This document shows, one piece after another, positions 11,955 through 22,397 of a stretch of 64,000 nucleotides of DNA. The position numbers were made by a program, and so were the translations under genes. The first letter of the stretch is position 1. Each line of letters opens with the position of its first letter. The DNA is from Diospyros lotus (lineage: Eukaryota; Streptophyta; Magnoliopsida; Ericales; Ebenaceae): the NCBI RefSeq assembly GCF_014633365.1, contig NC_068341.1, positions 25,464,339-25,528,338 on the forward strand, written 5' to 3'. The notes below the pieces were generated by a model. That model was not told the DNA's origin and made no database searches. It saw only the letters and a list, made by a program, of their open reading frames with translations.

Positions 11955-13632
11955 TGTAACGACCCACTAAGGGTCTAGATTTATTTAAAAATTATCCAAT
12001 TTCTTATTTAGTTTTGTTTAAGCAAAAGTTATGAGTAGCATCCGGATAGGTTTGAGTATATCCGAATGGCTTGTCAAGTTTTCTGTGATTGACATTCGGA
12101 TGACCTATGTGCGTATTCGGATGGCCCTTGGGCGTATCTGGATGGCCTTAGTAAGATATTTGGATGGCTTGTATCACATCCAGATGAACCCAGTGCCTAT
12201 TGTGAGTAATATCTGGATGTCTTGAATCGTATCCGGATGTATCTATTATTCTCTGTGAGTGATATCCGGATATCTTGGTTCATATCCGAATTAATCTTTA
12301 GTATTTTGTGAATGATATCCGGATGTTTCATTCATGTATCCGGATAGGTCCAGCATATCTGGATGCCTCCTTTCATATCCAGATGTCTCTCTCTCAAGTT
12401 GAAGAATCATATCTGAATAGTCTCCTGTAGCATCTGAATGCCTTATGAGATATCTGGATGTCCAGAATCATATCTAGATGTCCTAGTTCATATCCGAATA
12501 CCTCCCAACATATCCAAATAGCTCGTTCTTTGTGCTTCTAGTGTATTCGGATAACTTGATTCATATCCAGATGGCTCTCTCATATCCAGATATCCTTCCT
12601 CATATCCGGATGGGTTTTCCCAGAACTTCAAATATGTTCCCAGAGAGTTCCAAATCCAATTTTAATTAAATTAAAGTATTCAATACTTCTAAATATTGAA
12701 TTCTCATGCCAAACGTGATAAGTCTGATATGCCCATACCATAAATCATAGAATCTTTGTATTCTAATATAACTGATGAAGATCATATAACATGTTTAGAA
12801 ATTATTATGACATGTTCAACATTATTTCGTGAGATTATGTGCATACATCTTGGTATGAGCATTGAGCGTGACTTTCTATGGAGCACTACATATCATGTGC
12901 TAACATGTATATAAGCATTGCATTATGCGCGCCAGGCAGCTTGTTCGTGGGGATCCCACTAGTTTTAGTTTCAGTTTATATGTTACTCGCTTGGTGACAA
13001 CCAAGGGGCTAGGGGTATATTGCCCACAGTATGTGCTTACAGTTTTTATGTATGTAGGATTTAGATCAGTCAGGTATGTTTTACAGTTATGTGGGCCTAT
13101 GAGCCAAAGTTGCATACTTGTATTTATTTCACAACTTATGTGCATTACATCTTGTAAATGCAACCTTATAGTGATTCTTATATTTCTCAGTACATGGATA
13201 GTTATTATCTTTTGAGTATCGATATTTCTCGATTCAGCTTCAGTTATTCTTTCCAACTTATTACTTGCTGAACTTTGTAGCTCATCTTGTACTCTTCGCC
13301 ATTCCAGGTCCTAGCGGGGGAGTACCAGATGTGGGACCTAGAAGTAGTGGTCAGTAATGTGTGTACGTGGAGCCGCTCAAGATTAAGATGTCTAGGAGTT
13401 TTATTAGTTTATAGTGTCTTGTCAATTTAGGATTGTTTTATATTTCAGTTGAGGGATTTTCTCTTAGACAGAGCTTATGGTTTTCAGTTTATTTGACTCA
13501 AAGTTTTTATCCAGTTTGATTGGGATGTTCAATTATGGTATTAGATTTCAGTTTATCAGAGAATGAGTTTTATTTTACCCATTTTTCCCATAACACCTCT
13601 TCTCGGGCAGTTCTAGGAGAAGGGGTGTTACA
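11955..13632 (+). mobile_element. Solo LTR of a gypsy chromovirus-type element
   Basis: It starts TGTAACGACCC and ends GGGGTGTTACA, giving inverted termini TGTAAC/GTTACA. The flanking five bases are GGTCT (11950-11954) and GGCCT (13633-13637), a target duplication with one transition. The 1678-bp length and a central AGGTCCTAGCGGGGGAG / GTGGGACCTAG segment (about 13307-13342) suit Tekay/Del-type chromovirus LTRs. No internal gag or pol is present, so it is a solo LTR left by LTR-LTR recombination. It sits inside the antisense ORF, so it is younger than that element. Strand is inferred from the TGTAACGACCC start. Confidence 0.78.
12039..12613. repeat. 25 diverged copies of palindrome ATCCGGAT inside the solo LTR
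   Basis: Variants of ATATCCGGATGKCC occur near 12039, 12060, 12091, 12115, 12135, 12157, 12178, 12209, 12229, 12263, 12284, 12316, 12338, 12355, 12376, 12410, 12430, 12451, 12471, 12490, 12509, 12542, 12563, 12581 and 12603, with 13-34 bp spacing. The core ATCCGGAT is its own reverse complement. Most variants change the central CG to TG or CA, the pattern expected from deamination of methylated cytosine. Confidence 0.8.
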
Positions 13633-14840
13633 GGCCTACTCATTGTGGGCTTTGCTACCCTATTGGGATTGATACACCAATTACATGGGGAGTTTCATAC
13701 ACCATCCGGAGGCTTAACCATAAGCCAGTGGGCATCATAAGAATTGGTTTTGGAAGGGGAATTGGTGAAGAGGTGGTCCTCTAGGCGAGTACGATGGAGA
13801 GTATATAAGTGAAAATGACCCTTCACCAGGCGAAGGTGGAAGAAACAAAGAAGAAATTCTATGGAAGGGTCCACATTGTTCTCACGAACAAAGGACAAAG
13901 AAATCGACTAATTGGGCCCAACCATTAGGGTGCAACTGGCCTAGGGCAAACCCACAACGCCTAAGAAAATTGAGTCCAAAGTTGTGAAGAGGGAGGTTAA
14001 AGCCTAGACGAAAGCTAGCCTCATCGATGCTCATCCAATCCTTGGCTCCACTCGCTAGACAATTCTCGTCTAAGGTGGGAAGACTGGTTTGATAGACGCT
14101 AAGGATTTTGAAGTTTGTCCGAAGATGGGCTATGTCGTTCTCGTTCATTTTGGAACGAATACCCTTCAGGAAATACCTCATGATTCCATCGCTGCTGACC
14201 TCGCAATGGTAAATCTTGGTGTTAGCCATGGGCACCGAGAAGAGAACCTAAAGAAAATTGGAAAAGAGAAAGAAACGATTTTTCTCGAAAGAGCTTTGTT
14301 GGGAAGAATCCTCTCGGAAAAGGTTTTCTAGGGATACTTAATGTCTCTCGGGAAATTCTCTTTTTGGAAAAACAATCCTTTCGAGGAGAATAAGGTATTT
14401 AGAGAAAGTTAAACCCTCTCCAAGAATCCTTTCGGGAAGAAAAATTCTTTTAGAAGAGTAACCCTTTTGGGAAGAAAGAATTCTTCGGAGTTACCTGTTT
14501 CGAGATAAGTTCCCTGTTTCAGATGAAAACAAGAATTTCCCTGTTTCAGATGAAAAAAGAATTTGTTCTTTCTGAAAGAATGGGGAAATGTGAATTGTGG
14601 ATGGAAAGAAGTCTTTCAGGGAATCCTTTCAGAAAGAGAGTAATTCGAGAGGCAAGAGCTTGCCTAGGGAAAAGGTAATCTGTGAAGAAAAATTACTGCA
14701 GTAAAAAGCCTATATATAGAAGGCTCTTGAGAAGCCAAACTATATTAGAAAACGTGAGAATATCTGCCCAAAAAAGTCTTTCCGCGAAAAAAAACCAAAA
14801 GTAACTACTCTTCCTTCTTACATAACAGTAAAAACGAATA

Positions 14841-14852
14841 GTGGGGGGCAAT
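14841..14852 (+). other. Polypurine tract of a gypsy element
   Basis: AGTGGGGGGCAAT lies immediately before TGTTGGGGC. A G-rich tract directly before TG is the usual start site of plus-strand DNA synthesis at a 3' LTR. The plus orientation is opposite to the neighbouring ORF remnant, as expected for an antisense ORF. Confidence 0.55.
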
Positions 14853-15392
14853 TGTTGGGGCATAGCCAAAATGTGAAAAATACCAAGAAGAGTTCTTTTG
14901 GGGAGTTATTTTGAAAGACGTCTCTCGGGATTCAGGGTGTCGAAAGGCCTCTTTCGGGAAGGTTCCTCGAAAGGATTCTTTCAAGATTGAAGTCGTCCCA
15001 AGCGGTGTCTTCCGAAAAGGCTTCTCGAAAGAGGTATTTCGAGTTCAAGCCGTCGAAAACGATAATTTTGGAGTCTATCTAAAAGCGATATCTTAGGAAG
15101 CTGACATGTGTCAACCTCGAGATTCGAGCCTATATAAACCAAGCTACAGTGCATGGAAAAAAACTTCAATTGGACCAGTACACCTAACACTCTTTTCCTT
15201 TCTGTAATTTCTTTCAAATTTCTTTCCGTAGCCTAATTTCTTTCGGGATTCTAACTTGGGCATCAGAGGGTTTTCACAAGTGGCCATCCTCCGCGATCCC
15301 CTAACCCCTTGTCATTTTTGTAGCCTAGTCAAAAAGATCATTTCGTCCCCGAGGGACTCAAGACCATCGTGACCGTGATTAACTACTTAACA
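14853..15392 (+). mobile_element. Putative 3' LTR of the Tat-type gypsy element
   Basis: It begins TGTTGGGGCATAGCC after the polypurine tract. A TATA box TATATAAA sits at 15131-15138, followed by a typical transcribed leader with CTAACTTGGGCATCAGAGG near 15252, a phrase of the kind seen near the 3' end of many plant gypsy LTRs. A TTAACA at 15387-15392 would close the inverted termini TGTT/AACA, but this end is uncertain. No second LTR copy was found in the window, so the element is incomplete or its 5' part lies elsewhere. Confidence 0.5.
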
Positions 15393-15649
15393 ACTCTTTC
15401 AGGAATCCCTCACAGACACCCTTACTCTCACAAACACCCACTTGGGGAAGCCCCATCCTCTTGGGAAGCCCCATCCTCTCGGGAAGCCCCATTCTCTCGG
15501 AAAGCCCCTATTTCTTGGGAAGCCCCATCCTCTCGGGAAGCCTCATTCTCTCGGGGAAGCCTAATTCTTTGAAGGAAGCCATCCTTTCGGGAACCTTTCC
15601 TTCTCTCCGAGAAGATCCTTTCGGGAAGAAACCCTTTGGATCCTAGCTT

Positions 15650-16628
15650 GTTGATCTCCCAACCTCATTAAGAAATTTAATTGTTGTATTTTTTTGCAAC
15701 AACAAACAAAATGAGCATTTTTTTAGATGGCAGATTGGTATTTGTTTGACTAGACGAGAGTCTAACTTACTCATGAATGCATGAAGCATAAATGAAAATA
15801 ATTCAATTGTTACTAACAAAGACGTGCCTTTCCTTTGAGCGGGGTCTACGTGCTTTACAAGTACCTGTGTTCCTGCATATTCATAAGCACACCAAGAGAA
15901 TCTAACCCCCATGTGCAATGGGGATACCGACTTCCTCCAACTTGTGGAGGATAAAACAATTGTATATGTAAAGTTATGGAAAGAGTAAAGTAATTTCAAG
16001 AGTATCAGTATTCCTGTCAGGGCAATATGAGATATCCCGCCCTATGACATATGATATAGAATTCGAGGTAAAATATTCAGAATAAAATGTCTCACCTCTG
16101 ACATCAACCGAGAGTACCACTACCACCACTTGCGACTAGGGGTGAGACATGTGCTTGAGTCCACCGACCATCTTAGACCTGCCAGTCTTGTCCGTAGCTA
16201 GAATGTTGCCACTATGTCCTGAGGCCATGTAAAAGGAAGGACATCGACCCATAGAGTTTTTATCGAGCTGAACACTAAGTCATTTGGGCCATTTGTGACC
16301 CTAAAAAGAACCTACCCAAACAACCTCTTAAACCTACCCAAACAACCTGTTATTTTCTTTTCTTTTTATATTGTGGTTGAATTTTTTATTTAATTTGATT
16401 AGGAACACCCAAAAATAAAAATATATTAATTGAACTTATGTATTATTTGCTTTGAGCATTGGCGCATGATTTGACAGATTCTTCTCAAGACCTCAGAAAA
16501 AATGCTAAGATTTACACTTGGTATTTATTGGCGTGACGATAATTGTTAATCTTTTGTTGATTTGGTGCTTGAAATGGCCATTATTCTTTAAAACTTTCAA
16601 GGAGAGCTCTTACTGATACTGATAAGGG
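15650..16628. other. Unassigned intergenic sequence
   Basis: No family recognised. The 118-codon minus-strand frame at 15643-15999 lacks any domain and has uncharacteristic composition. A short direct repeat (AACCTACCCAAACAACCT) occurs twice at about 16309-16350. The rest is AT-rich. Confidence 0.3.
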
Positions 16629-17763
16629 TAGGGGTGAGCACAACTTTGGTTAAATTGAAGTAACCGAACTGAACAGACAAGTTCGGTCGATTTAGTTTGT
16701 TGTTTTTTTTTTTTTCAAAATTTTGGTTCAGTTAAATTTTTTGGAAAGTTCGATTTTTGGTGTTTGGTTCAGTTTTTGCTTGAAATAAACGATGTTGTTT
16801 TGGGTTTACTATAAAAGCAAAGTGAAAATATGCCACACAAAGTCGCAAACACAGAAGAGAAAATACCCAAATTAGATGGCATAATGACTGAATCGATCCT
16901 TCCGTTCACTCAGCCCTCTCATTTCCATCGTCTCTGACTCTCCAGCACACGACACCATTGCCCCCTCCGATGCCAACGTTGACACTACGGCACCCGAGGT
17001 AGAGACTCTCACTCACCTAGAACTGGAAGGCTAAACCGAGTCAAACATGAGACGCCAAGAGAGACTAAGATCGATAGAGAGAGGGACTTTTCGAGTCCAT
17101 CGCCATCGGTGTCGCCTCCGTCTTCGACGCATTTCCCTTTGCCGTCAGTAGTTGGCCACCCCCCGCGTTTCCCTTCGCCGATCGGCGTTCCATTCGTCAG
17201 ACCCAAACCAATGCCTTTCCCTTTGCCGATCATCCTCCATTTCGTCTCCTTGTTTCTTCATTTCCTTATATTTGGACGATCGACCCATATCAATGATGAC
17301 CGATTGTTAACAGAGGTTAGTATTGACAGTTAGGTTAGGGTTTTGTAAGATTTTTCAATTTTTTTGACTTTCAATGGGGTTAATTTCTTGATGTATTTCT
17401 TCGTTTGCATTATCGGTTTTTCATTTGTATTTCTTTCGTTTGCACAAATGGATTTGTATTATCTCATTCTCTCATATGTATTTCCTTTGGATCTTTCTCA
17501 TTGTAAATGGTTTTGCATTTTTCTGTATCAATGGATGCTATTCTTGTATTTTATTTCTGCAAATCAGTTTGTTTCTATACCAATTTATGGTTTTGCACAA
17601 TCGGTTATCAGTTCGGTTAACTCGGTTTACATTTCGATTAGTTCTGTTTCGGTTAGTTCGAATTAATTAGTTGATTCGGTTAGGTTATTACATGCGGTTT
17701 GGTTTAGTTCAGTTAGTATTTTTTGGTTAATTTAGTTTGATTATAACCAATTGCATACCCCTA
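16629..17763. mobile_element. Non-autonomous hAT-like DNA transposon
   Basis: The ends are inverted repeats: TAGGGGTGAGCA...TTGGTT at 16629 and, on the other strand, TAGGGGTATGCAATTGGTT ending at 17763. Both subterminal regions are rich in AACCGAAC / GGTTCGGTT motifs (16660-16790 and 17600-17740), typical of subterminal transposase-binding repeats. The 8-bp flanks GATAAGGG and AACAGGGG match at five of eight bases, with transitions only at the others, which fits a decayed 8-bp target duplication of the hAT superfamily. No transposase is present. The interior (16880-17250) is GC-rich, exon-like sequence that may be captured host DNA. Confidence 0.6.
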
Positions 17764-18049
17764 AACAGGGGCGGTTTCTCTTTTACTTGGATTTTTGGTC
17801 TTTTTCTTTAGAACCAATAGCACGAGTAGTCCTTTGCCATAAGCACTCATTTCTCTACTAATTATATCCTTAGGTAATTTCATTGGTTTACAAGATGCAT
17901 ATCATACTCTCACGACAAAAGTCGAGCTGTCATATGAGTAATATGTTGATATTAATTTGGTGAGTTAGTTCGATTCTTATTCTGTGCAAGGGTCAAAGAC
18001 TCAATTTATAATTTATCTTCTCTGATATAATTGATGGCACGGACATCGA

Positions 18050-18499
18050 GTGCTGGGCAAGGGGGGTCATTCCAAGATTGAGCATATCATCCGGAAGGTA
18101 ACGGAGGAGAAGTTTTGGGGCGGAGCCATAGCTTTGGCTGTTAACGCAGAAGAACATGTCGCTGAAGCAAAAGCCTCGGAGATGCCAAGACACCCATCCG
18201 CAGCGCAGAAACGCCCAACATCCAAACCATTTGGTCGTCAAGCGCTTGCAATCATCTGCTTGTCGCCTTGCATGGCCGGCGAGCGCTTCCTGCCATTCTC
18301 CATCGAGGAATATCCACAGTATATTACTCCAGATATGCCCGAATGTTCTCCCCACACCTTGTCTTGGACGGAGAAAAGGGTTGATACACTGCTACAGCAT
18401 TTGTCGAATTGCAAAGCCGAAAGATCGTTGGATGGGCGCTCACTCTCAGTTCCCCTATTCTACCGCAATAAACCCCGTTCTCGTTTTGCGTTTTCTTGA
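18050..18499 (+). CDS. Hypothetical upstream ORF, in frame with the USP-like gene
   Basis: A 149-codon frame from ATG 18050 to TGA 18497-18499. It is in the same reading frame as the ATG at 18524 and ends only eight codons before it. I recognise no domain. It could be transcribed 5' leader carrying an upstream ORF, an old N-terminal extension cut by a stop, or chance; a 120-codon minus-strand frame (17993-18355) overlaps it. Nothing in the sequence shows that it is translated. Confidence 0.2.
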   Translation: MLGKGGHSKIEHIIRKVTEEKFWGGAIALAVNAEEHVAEAKASEMPRHPSAAQKRPTSKPFGRQALAIICLSPCMAGERFLPFSIEEYPQYITPDMPECSPHTLSWTEKRVDTLLQHLSNCKAERSLDGRSLSVPLFYRNKPRSRFAFS

Positions 18500-18523
18500 A
18501 TCCAGGAGGGTTTTAATTTTTGT

Positions 18524-18695
18524 ATGGCGAATAATTATCTGATGCCCTGTCGGGTTGTTTTAGCCCATGATGCCACCAAGGAGCGAAGCGAACGGGAGCT
18601 GAAGATCAGTCTCAACAGTGTTCGAGCAGAGAAAATTCTTCGCGAAGGGGACACCCTTATGCTGCTTGGAGTCTTGCATAAAGTCCCACACCCCA
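18524..18695 (+). CDS. Universal stress protein-like gene, exon 1
   Basis: 57 codons plus one base. The start at 18524 is chosen because a TGA lies in frame eight codons upstream and the family begins close to its first beta strand. Seen: RVVLAHDATKERSERELK, then an amphipathic stretch, then EGDTLMLLGVLHKVPHP. This is the first strand, helix and second strand (VV.AHDAT..S..EL ... GD.L.lLgV) of the universal stress protein / adenine-nucleotide alpha-hydrolase fold. The exon ends ...CCCCA before donor GTAAGT (18696). Phase 1: the last base A joins TG of exon 2 to give Met. A plant subfamily of short USP-like proteins has this composition as I recall it; a precise orthologue cannot be named. Molecular function in the plant is not evident. 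Confidence 0.75.
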
Positions 18696-18869
18696 GTAAG
18701 TGTTCGACGAATTGCCTGCGACCTAGGAAATTCTTTGTTTGTTTTCTTTTTGGGTACATATGATGGACCGATGGTTAACTCTATGGTTTGAGACATTTTC
18801 TTGTTATTGTTTCAAAATGGGTAACTCTCAACGCTTGTAGTGTTGGAGGTGTTTCTTTTATTTACTGTT

Positions 18870-19020
18870 GGTCTTAAGCTTGGATAAAGAGGAGGGTCGC
18901 GTTACGTAGCCTTCAACTAGCATAAAACTTGTCGGATCACACGTATAACATAATGAGGCTTAGAATTCATGTAGCTGACTCCTTATAATGGGGTTAAGGA
19001 TTGGTGGTGGTGATAATATC
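18870..19020 (+). mobile_element. 3' tail of an RTE-type LINE or derived SINE
   Basis: AGAATTCATGTAGCTGACTC...GGGGTTAAGGATTGG followed by a GGTGGTGGTGAT tail (about 18963-19015) matches the ends of the other LINE copies here (AGAATTCATGTAGTCGACCCC...GGGATAAAGG at 23600, and 46724, 52882). The body upstream is too diverged to translate. It could be a SINE that shares the LINE 3' end. Confidence 0.45.
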
Positions 19021-19809
19021 AAAAGTTGCAAATATGGTAATTGAAGTTAATCACACACAAGAAGGGGGAGGTCTGTGCTATGTTACTCATAGAACTACAG
19101 CAGGATGGATTAAGTGGAGTTTTGATTTGTTTTTTTGGATGAAGTGTTGGGAAATTAGAAAACTCAATGTTAGCAAAAATATACCTGACATGAAGAACAT
19201 TTATATCCCACAAGGCAAACCTGTTTGTGGCATGGACTTTGAACCCTGGTTAAAGCCATGCTGTCACATAAGCTTAGAAAAATTAGATCCAACAATCTAT
19301 TTGTGATCCTCAAACAACTTCTAATCTGAAGTGTTATGGCCTTTGTCTTGGAAATGAAATGACTACTGTTAAATTTCCTTGGAACTTCAAATAAAGAAGA
19401 GGATTTTTTGAGCGGGAATATTCATTTGTTGGGTTTCGTAATAGAGCACTTTTTCATTATGGGCAGGGCAAGTATGGAGGGTCAGTAATATTGATGCAGT
19501 GGCCTTGAACTGATTTATTCATTTTTTAATTAGAAATGAATAGCCAATATACATGTTCTTGCATCTCATTTTTCTTGGGCTAATGCTAACCTAACATACT
19601 ATCATAACGTGATGGTATCTGCACATGCAATTGAAGAAAATTGAGTTGTCAAACATCCAAGTTTGAATATATGTCACATACCACTTAGGGGTGAGACTAG
19701 CTGCAACTTTTGAACTTAGTTCAATGAATATGGAAACCTGTACATGCTCGAAAATATAAATCACATATTCCAGACAACACTTGAAATGATTAGATGGCAC
19801 CAAAACACC
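19021..19809. other. Intron 1 sequence without recognised features
   Basis: AT-rich sequence. A 101-codon plus-strand frame (19001-19306) has no recognised domain and overlaps the LINE tail. I see no further structure. Confidence 0.3.
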
Positions 19810-20420
19810 CAAGAGTGGGGGGGGGGTGGTGATTGGGGGTTTTCAAATACTAATATTTAATTATTAATAAAAAGTAAATGCAAGAGCAAAGTAAATAAAA
19901 CATTGCACACAAAGAAATTTTATATAGTGGTTTGGCTATAACTAAGCATATGCCCACTTCTTTAGCCACCTCCATATATTTGTCACCATCTCAAAAACAT
20001 AGGGCCAATTCTGTTATAGAAAATATTTTCTAATTTTTCAACTTCAATTTTCTATTGAATGGTTGAATCAATCAATATGATTTTGATACACTTTCAGAGT
20101 GAGTGTATGGAATAACAACCAATGACCTCACAGTAAGTCAAAAATAAAATTAAATAATACAATTCAAAACCTAAAATAGATTGGTCGTATTGAATACAAG
20201 AACAATGGGAACAAAATAACCAAAGAAACTGCAAAGATGAAAAAACAGTGAGCAGATTTGTAGCCCTTGGAATGCTTGAGAGTTGCTTGAGAGCTGTTCT
20301 TGAAATCTAAGCTCAATCAGAGAGCTTCTTCATCCTTTTCTTTATCTTTTATGCCATCTAGTGTTTCTCATGTGATTGGAGATGAATCAAAGATGAAAAC
20401 AGAACTTTTTGCAATCTCTT
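19810..20420. repeat. Non-coding repeat, family X copy 1
   Basis: It opens with ACCCAAGAGTGGGGGGGGGG and TGGTGATTGGGGG, then has an AT-rich body with TTTATATAGTGGTTTGGC (about 19919), a run naming CCCACTTC...CACCTCC, and near its end GGAATGCTTGAGAGTTGCTTGAGAG (about 20270). The order is the same as in 61640-62330 (CAAGAGGGGGGTGAATT, ATATATATAGTGGTTC, GAATGCTTGAGAGTG). No coding capacity. Class unknown; it could be a non-autonomous LTR or other element. Confidence 0.45.
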
Positions 20421-22397
20421 CAAGATTTCACATAAAATCCTAAGTGACAGAGTTTACTAATCTTTCAAAACTTTTGATTTTTCAGATAGCATTTTCAAAA
20501 CTTATGAAAAATGTCCCAAAAGATTTTGTGCCAGTCTTGAGAAACAGAGAGTTTAACAGTTTTTTATCTAATGCAATGTTTTGACACTTCTTAAGGTTTC
20601 AGTAAAAATATTTCTACAGTTCTGTTTGCAGGAAAAGAGAAACCAAGAGGATGCATTTTGACAGGATTCTTTGTTTTGAAATAGACTTTCCGGTATTTTG
20701 AAATATGATGAGCAAATTTTCCAAACTTATATAAAATTGATGATGCAAGGATTTATGCCCACCAAGAAATGGCCTGAATCTGTGTGAGGTCCAAATCGAG
20801 GGTTGCTCTTTCCAAGTCCTGCAATGAAAGAGAATTGTCAGACTGCCTATAGTCGACCTTAGAATGACTCTCCAATGCTTAAGTTAGTATCAAGAACCCC
20901 AAAGAGGTGGAAAAGAGGGAAGGAAAGAGATTAAGAAAATGGCTGATGGGTGGCGAAGTGACCCATTTTCTCTGGGATAGGGTATTAGTCAATTAGTTGC
21001 TCGATAGGTTGACATTTGTTTCTCCCTTCCCATGTTAGGGGTTTTCTTATGCCAGTAGCTCTGTCTTGTGACCGCTCTTGAGTCAAGCGATGATGATTGC
21101 CACGTCAATTGTGTCCTTACTGTTGGTGGGCTCAATCGAGAGGGTGGCTTGGAATAGGATGGTTGCCTTGTTGGCTAGGTTATAATTGTGGGCTGGCTTG
21201 ACTGGCAGGACAACGTGAGAAGGTGGTGCCGATTGCTTATCAGGGTGAATTCAGTGAAAAAGAATGAATTTTGGTTTTCCAATTACATCTACTGCCATTT
21301 CTCAGGAAACAAAAACTTTTTTCATTTTGAAAATTTGTTCCTTGAGCTTTTTGGATATCTATCCTATAGTCATCTTTTCATCTTTTTGATGCAACCCCAG
21401 ACTTTGTAATGCTCCTCTCTCTGTTTTCTCCGTTTTTTTTTTGTTTCATTTAGTCTTTTCCTTTCCTTATATCTCTTATTCTTCTTCTCCTTTTTTGGTT
21501 GCAAATACCCTGACAAGGACCAGAAAGAAAATAGAAGAAATAAAGGAGAGAGAATGAGAAAAGTAGAAAAAGAACAAGAATAAAATGAGAACAAAAAAAT
21601 GCGAAGAAGATAAGTAACTCGGGAGGAAAAGAAGAAAATAAACAAGGGAGGGAAATGAGAGAGGAGAAGGAGGAGGAGGCAGGGCGAGGGGGTAAATGAA
21701 CTGCCAGTATTCAAACTATTCAGGTCCGGACAGTGAACTGTCTCTACATAACTTGGCATTATGTTGATAGGTTGTTAAAGTCTGGTTTAGGTTGGAAGGT
21801 TAAAGGAATGCTAATCTTCTTCCTCTAGCTGGTTGAACAAGGAGTCTTTGTTGCTCTGACAATAGAATGTATCAGTAAAGGAGGCTAGTGATTGCCGCTA
21901 AGTGATGATGATGCTGTATATCTATGGAGTTCCCAAGAAATCTTTTGTGATGGTATCTTCTGGCAAGGATGCCATTTATGATTTGAATAGAGATTCTAAC
22001 AAATTTCTGTGCAGATAGACTGATGAGTGTCGATTAGAATCAAAGGAGAAATTGCAGAGGGCATTTGTCTGATAATGAGTGTGATCTTATACCAAGAGAA
22101 ATAGACGAGAAAAAATACATTAGTGAGAAAATGAAGAGGACGGGGTGGTAATGTATATATACATACATATAGAAAGAGGGCACAACGAGGAGTATAAAGA
22201 AAAGAAGGGGAGGGAACAATAATCAAGAAACAAAATCTGAATAATTCCTACACTTGTAAGGTATTTATATACTTACAAATCCCTAGTAAATTAGAAACTG
22301 AAATTAAAATAGGGAACAAAAGTCCAACATTTCTAATTTTCTAAAGTGCTCGTATAACACTCTCTCTCTCACCATGGGCAAAAACCTCAAACATAAT
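20421..22397. other. Intron 1 sequence, unassigned
   Basis: No gene recognised. The plus strand at 21490-21700 is strongly purine-rich (AGAAGA/GAGGAG), which produces a misleading 129-codon minus-strand frame. The rest is ordinary AT-rich sequence. Confidence 0.3.

Larger units (their letters stand above)
9960..14235 (-). pseudogene. Tat-lineage gypsy antisense ORF (Transposase_28-like), broken
   Basis: Read leftwards from the ATG at 14235. The first 117 codons contain SIDEASFRLGFNLPLHNF and LRRCGFALGQLHPNGWAQL, which match the pattern of PF04195 'putative gypsy type transposon' proteins (FRLG..LPL...F...VL...G.A..QL.PN.W). The domain continues at 13898-13695 in another frame, is interrupted by the solo LTR at 11955-13632, and resumes at 11945-11706. 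A polar middle (11290-10680), a charged coiled-coil-like stretch (10670-10380, with two stops) and a C-terminal part (10230-9960, with EYRLSEDCFHRKDYYAS) follow. At least five stops or frameshifts make it a pseudogene. In Tat elements such ORFs lie antisense between pol and the 3' LTR, and a plus-strand polypurine tract follows here at 14841. The exact family is recalled, not searched. Confidence 0.62.
14255..15640. repeat. TTTCGGGAAG / CTCTCGGGAAGCCCC repeat field
   Basis: Dozens of variants of TCTCGGGAAG or TTTCGGAAAG lie on the plus strand (for example about 14281, 14310, 14344, 14437, 14465, 14920, 14957, 15012 and 15590). At 15438-15565 they become a regular 18-19-bp tandem array with GGGAAGCCCCATCCTCTC as the unit, about seven copies. 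The field spans both sides of the putative polypurine tract at 14841 and enters the LTR, so the motif was probably amplified before or during element insertion. Confidence 0.65.

Noticed and set aside
12039..12613. CRISPR or tRNA-like reading of the ATCCGGAT array
   Set aside because: Spacing is irregular, copies are diverged, and the array lies in a plant LTR.
15438..15565. CRISPR-like regular short repeats
   Set aside because: Units of 18-19 bp run head to tail without unique spacers; a simple tandem repeat in plant DNA.
17364..17670. Hydrophobic 80-100-codon frames
   Set aside because: T-rich interior of the hAT-like element, where Phe/Leu/Ile-rich frames arise by composition.
18156..18542. 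Alternative frame overlapping the upstream ORF and exon 1
   Set aside because: It does not carry the USP-like residues; exon 1 in the frame of 18524 does.
19001..19306. 101-codon frame in intron 1
   Set aside because: Overlaps a LINE tail and shows no domain.
21370..21759. 129-codon minus-strand frame rich in Leu/Phe/Ser then Lys/Glu
   Set aside because: Product of a purine-rich tract on the plus strand.
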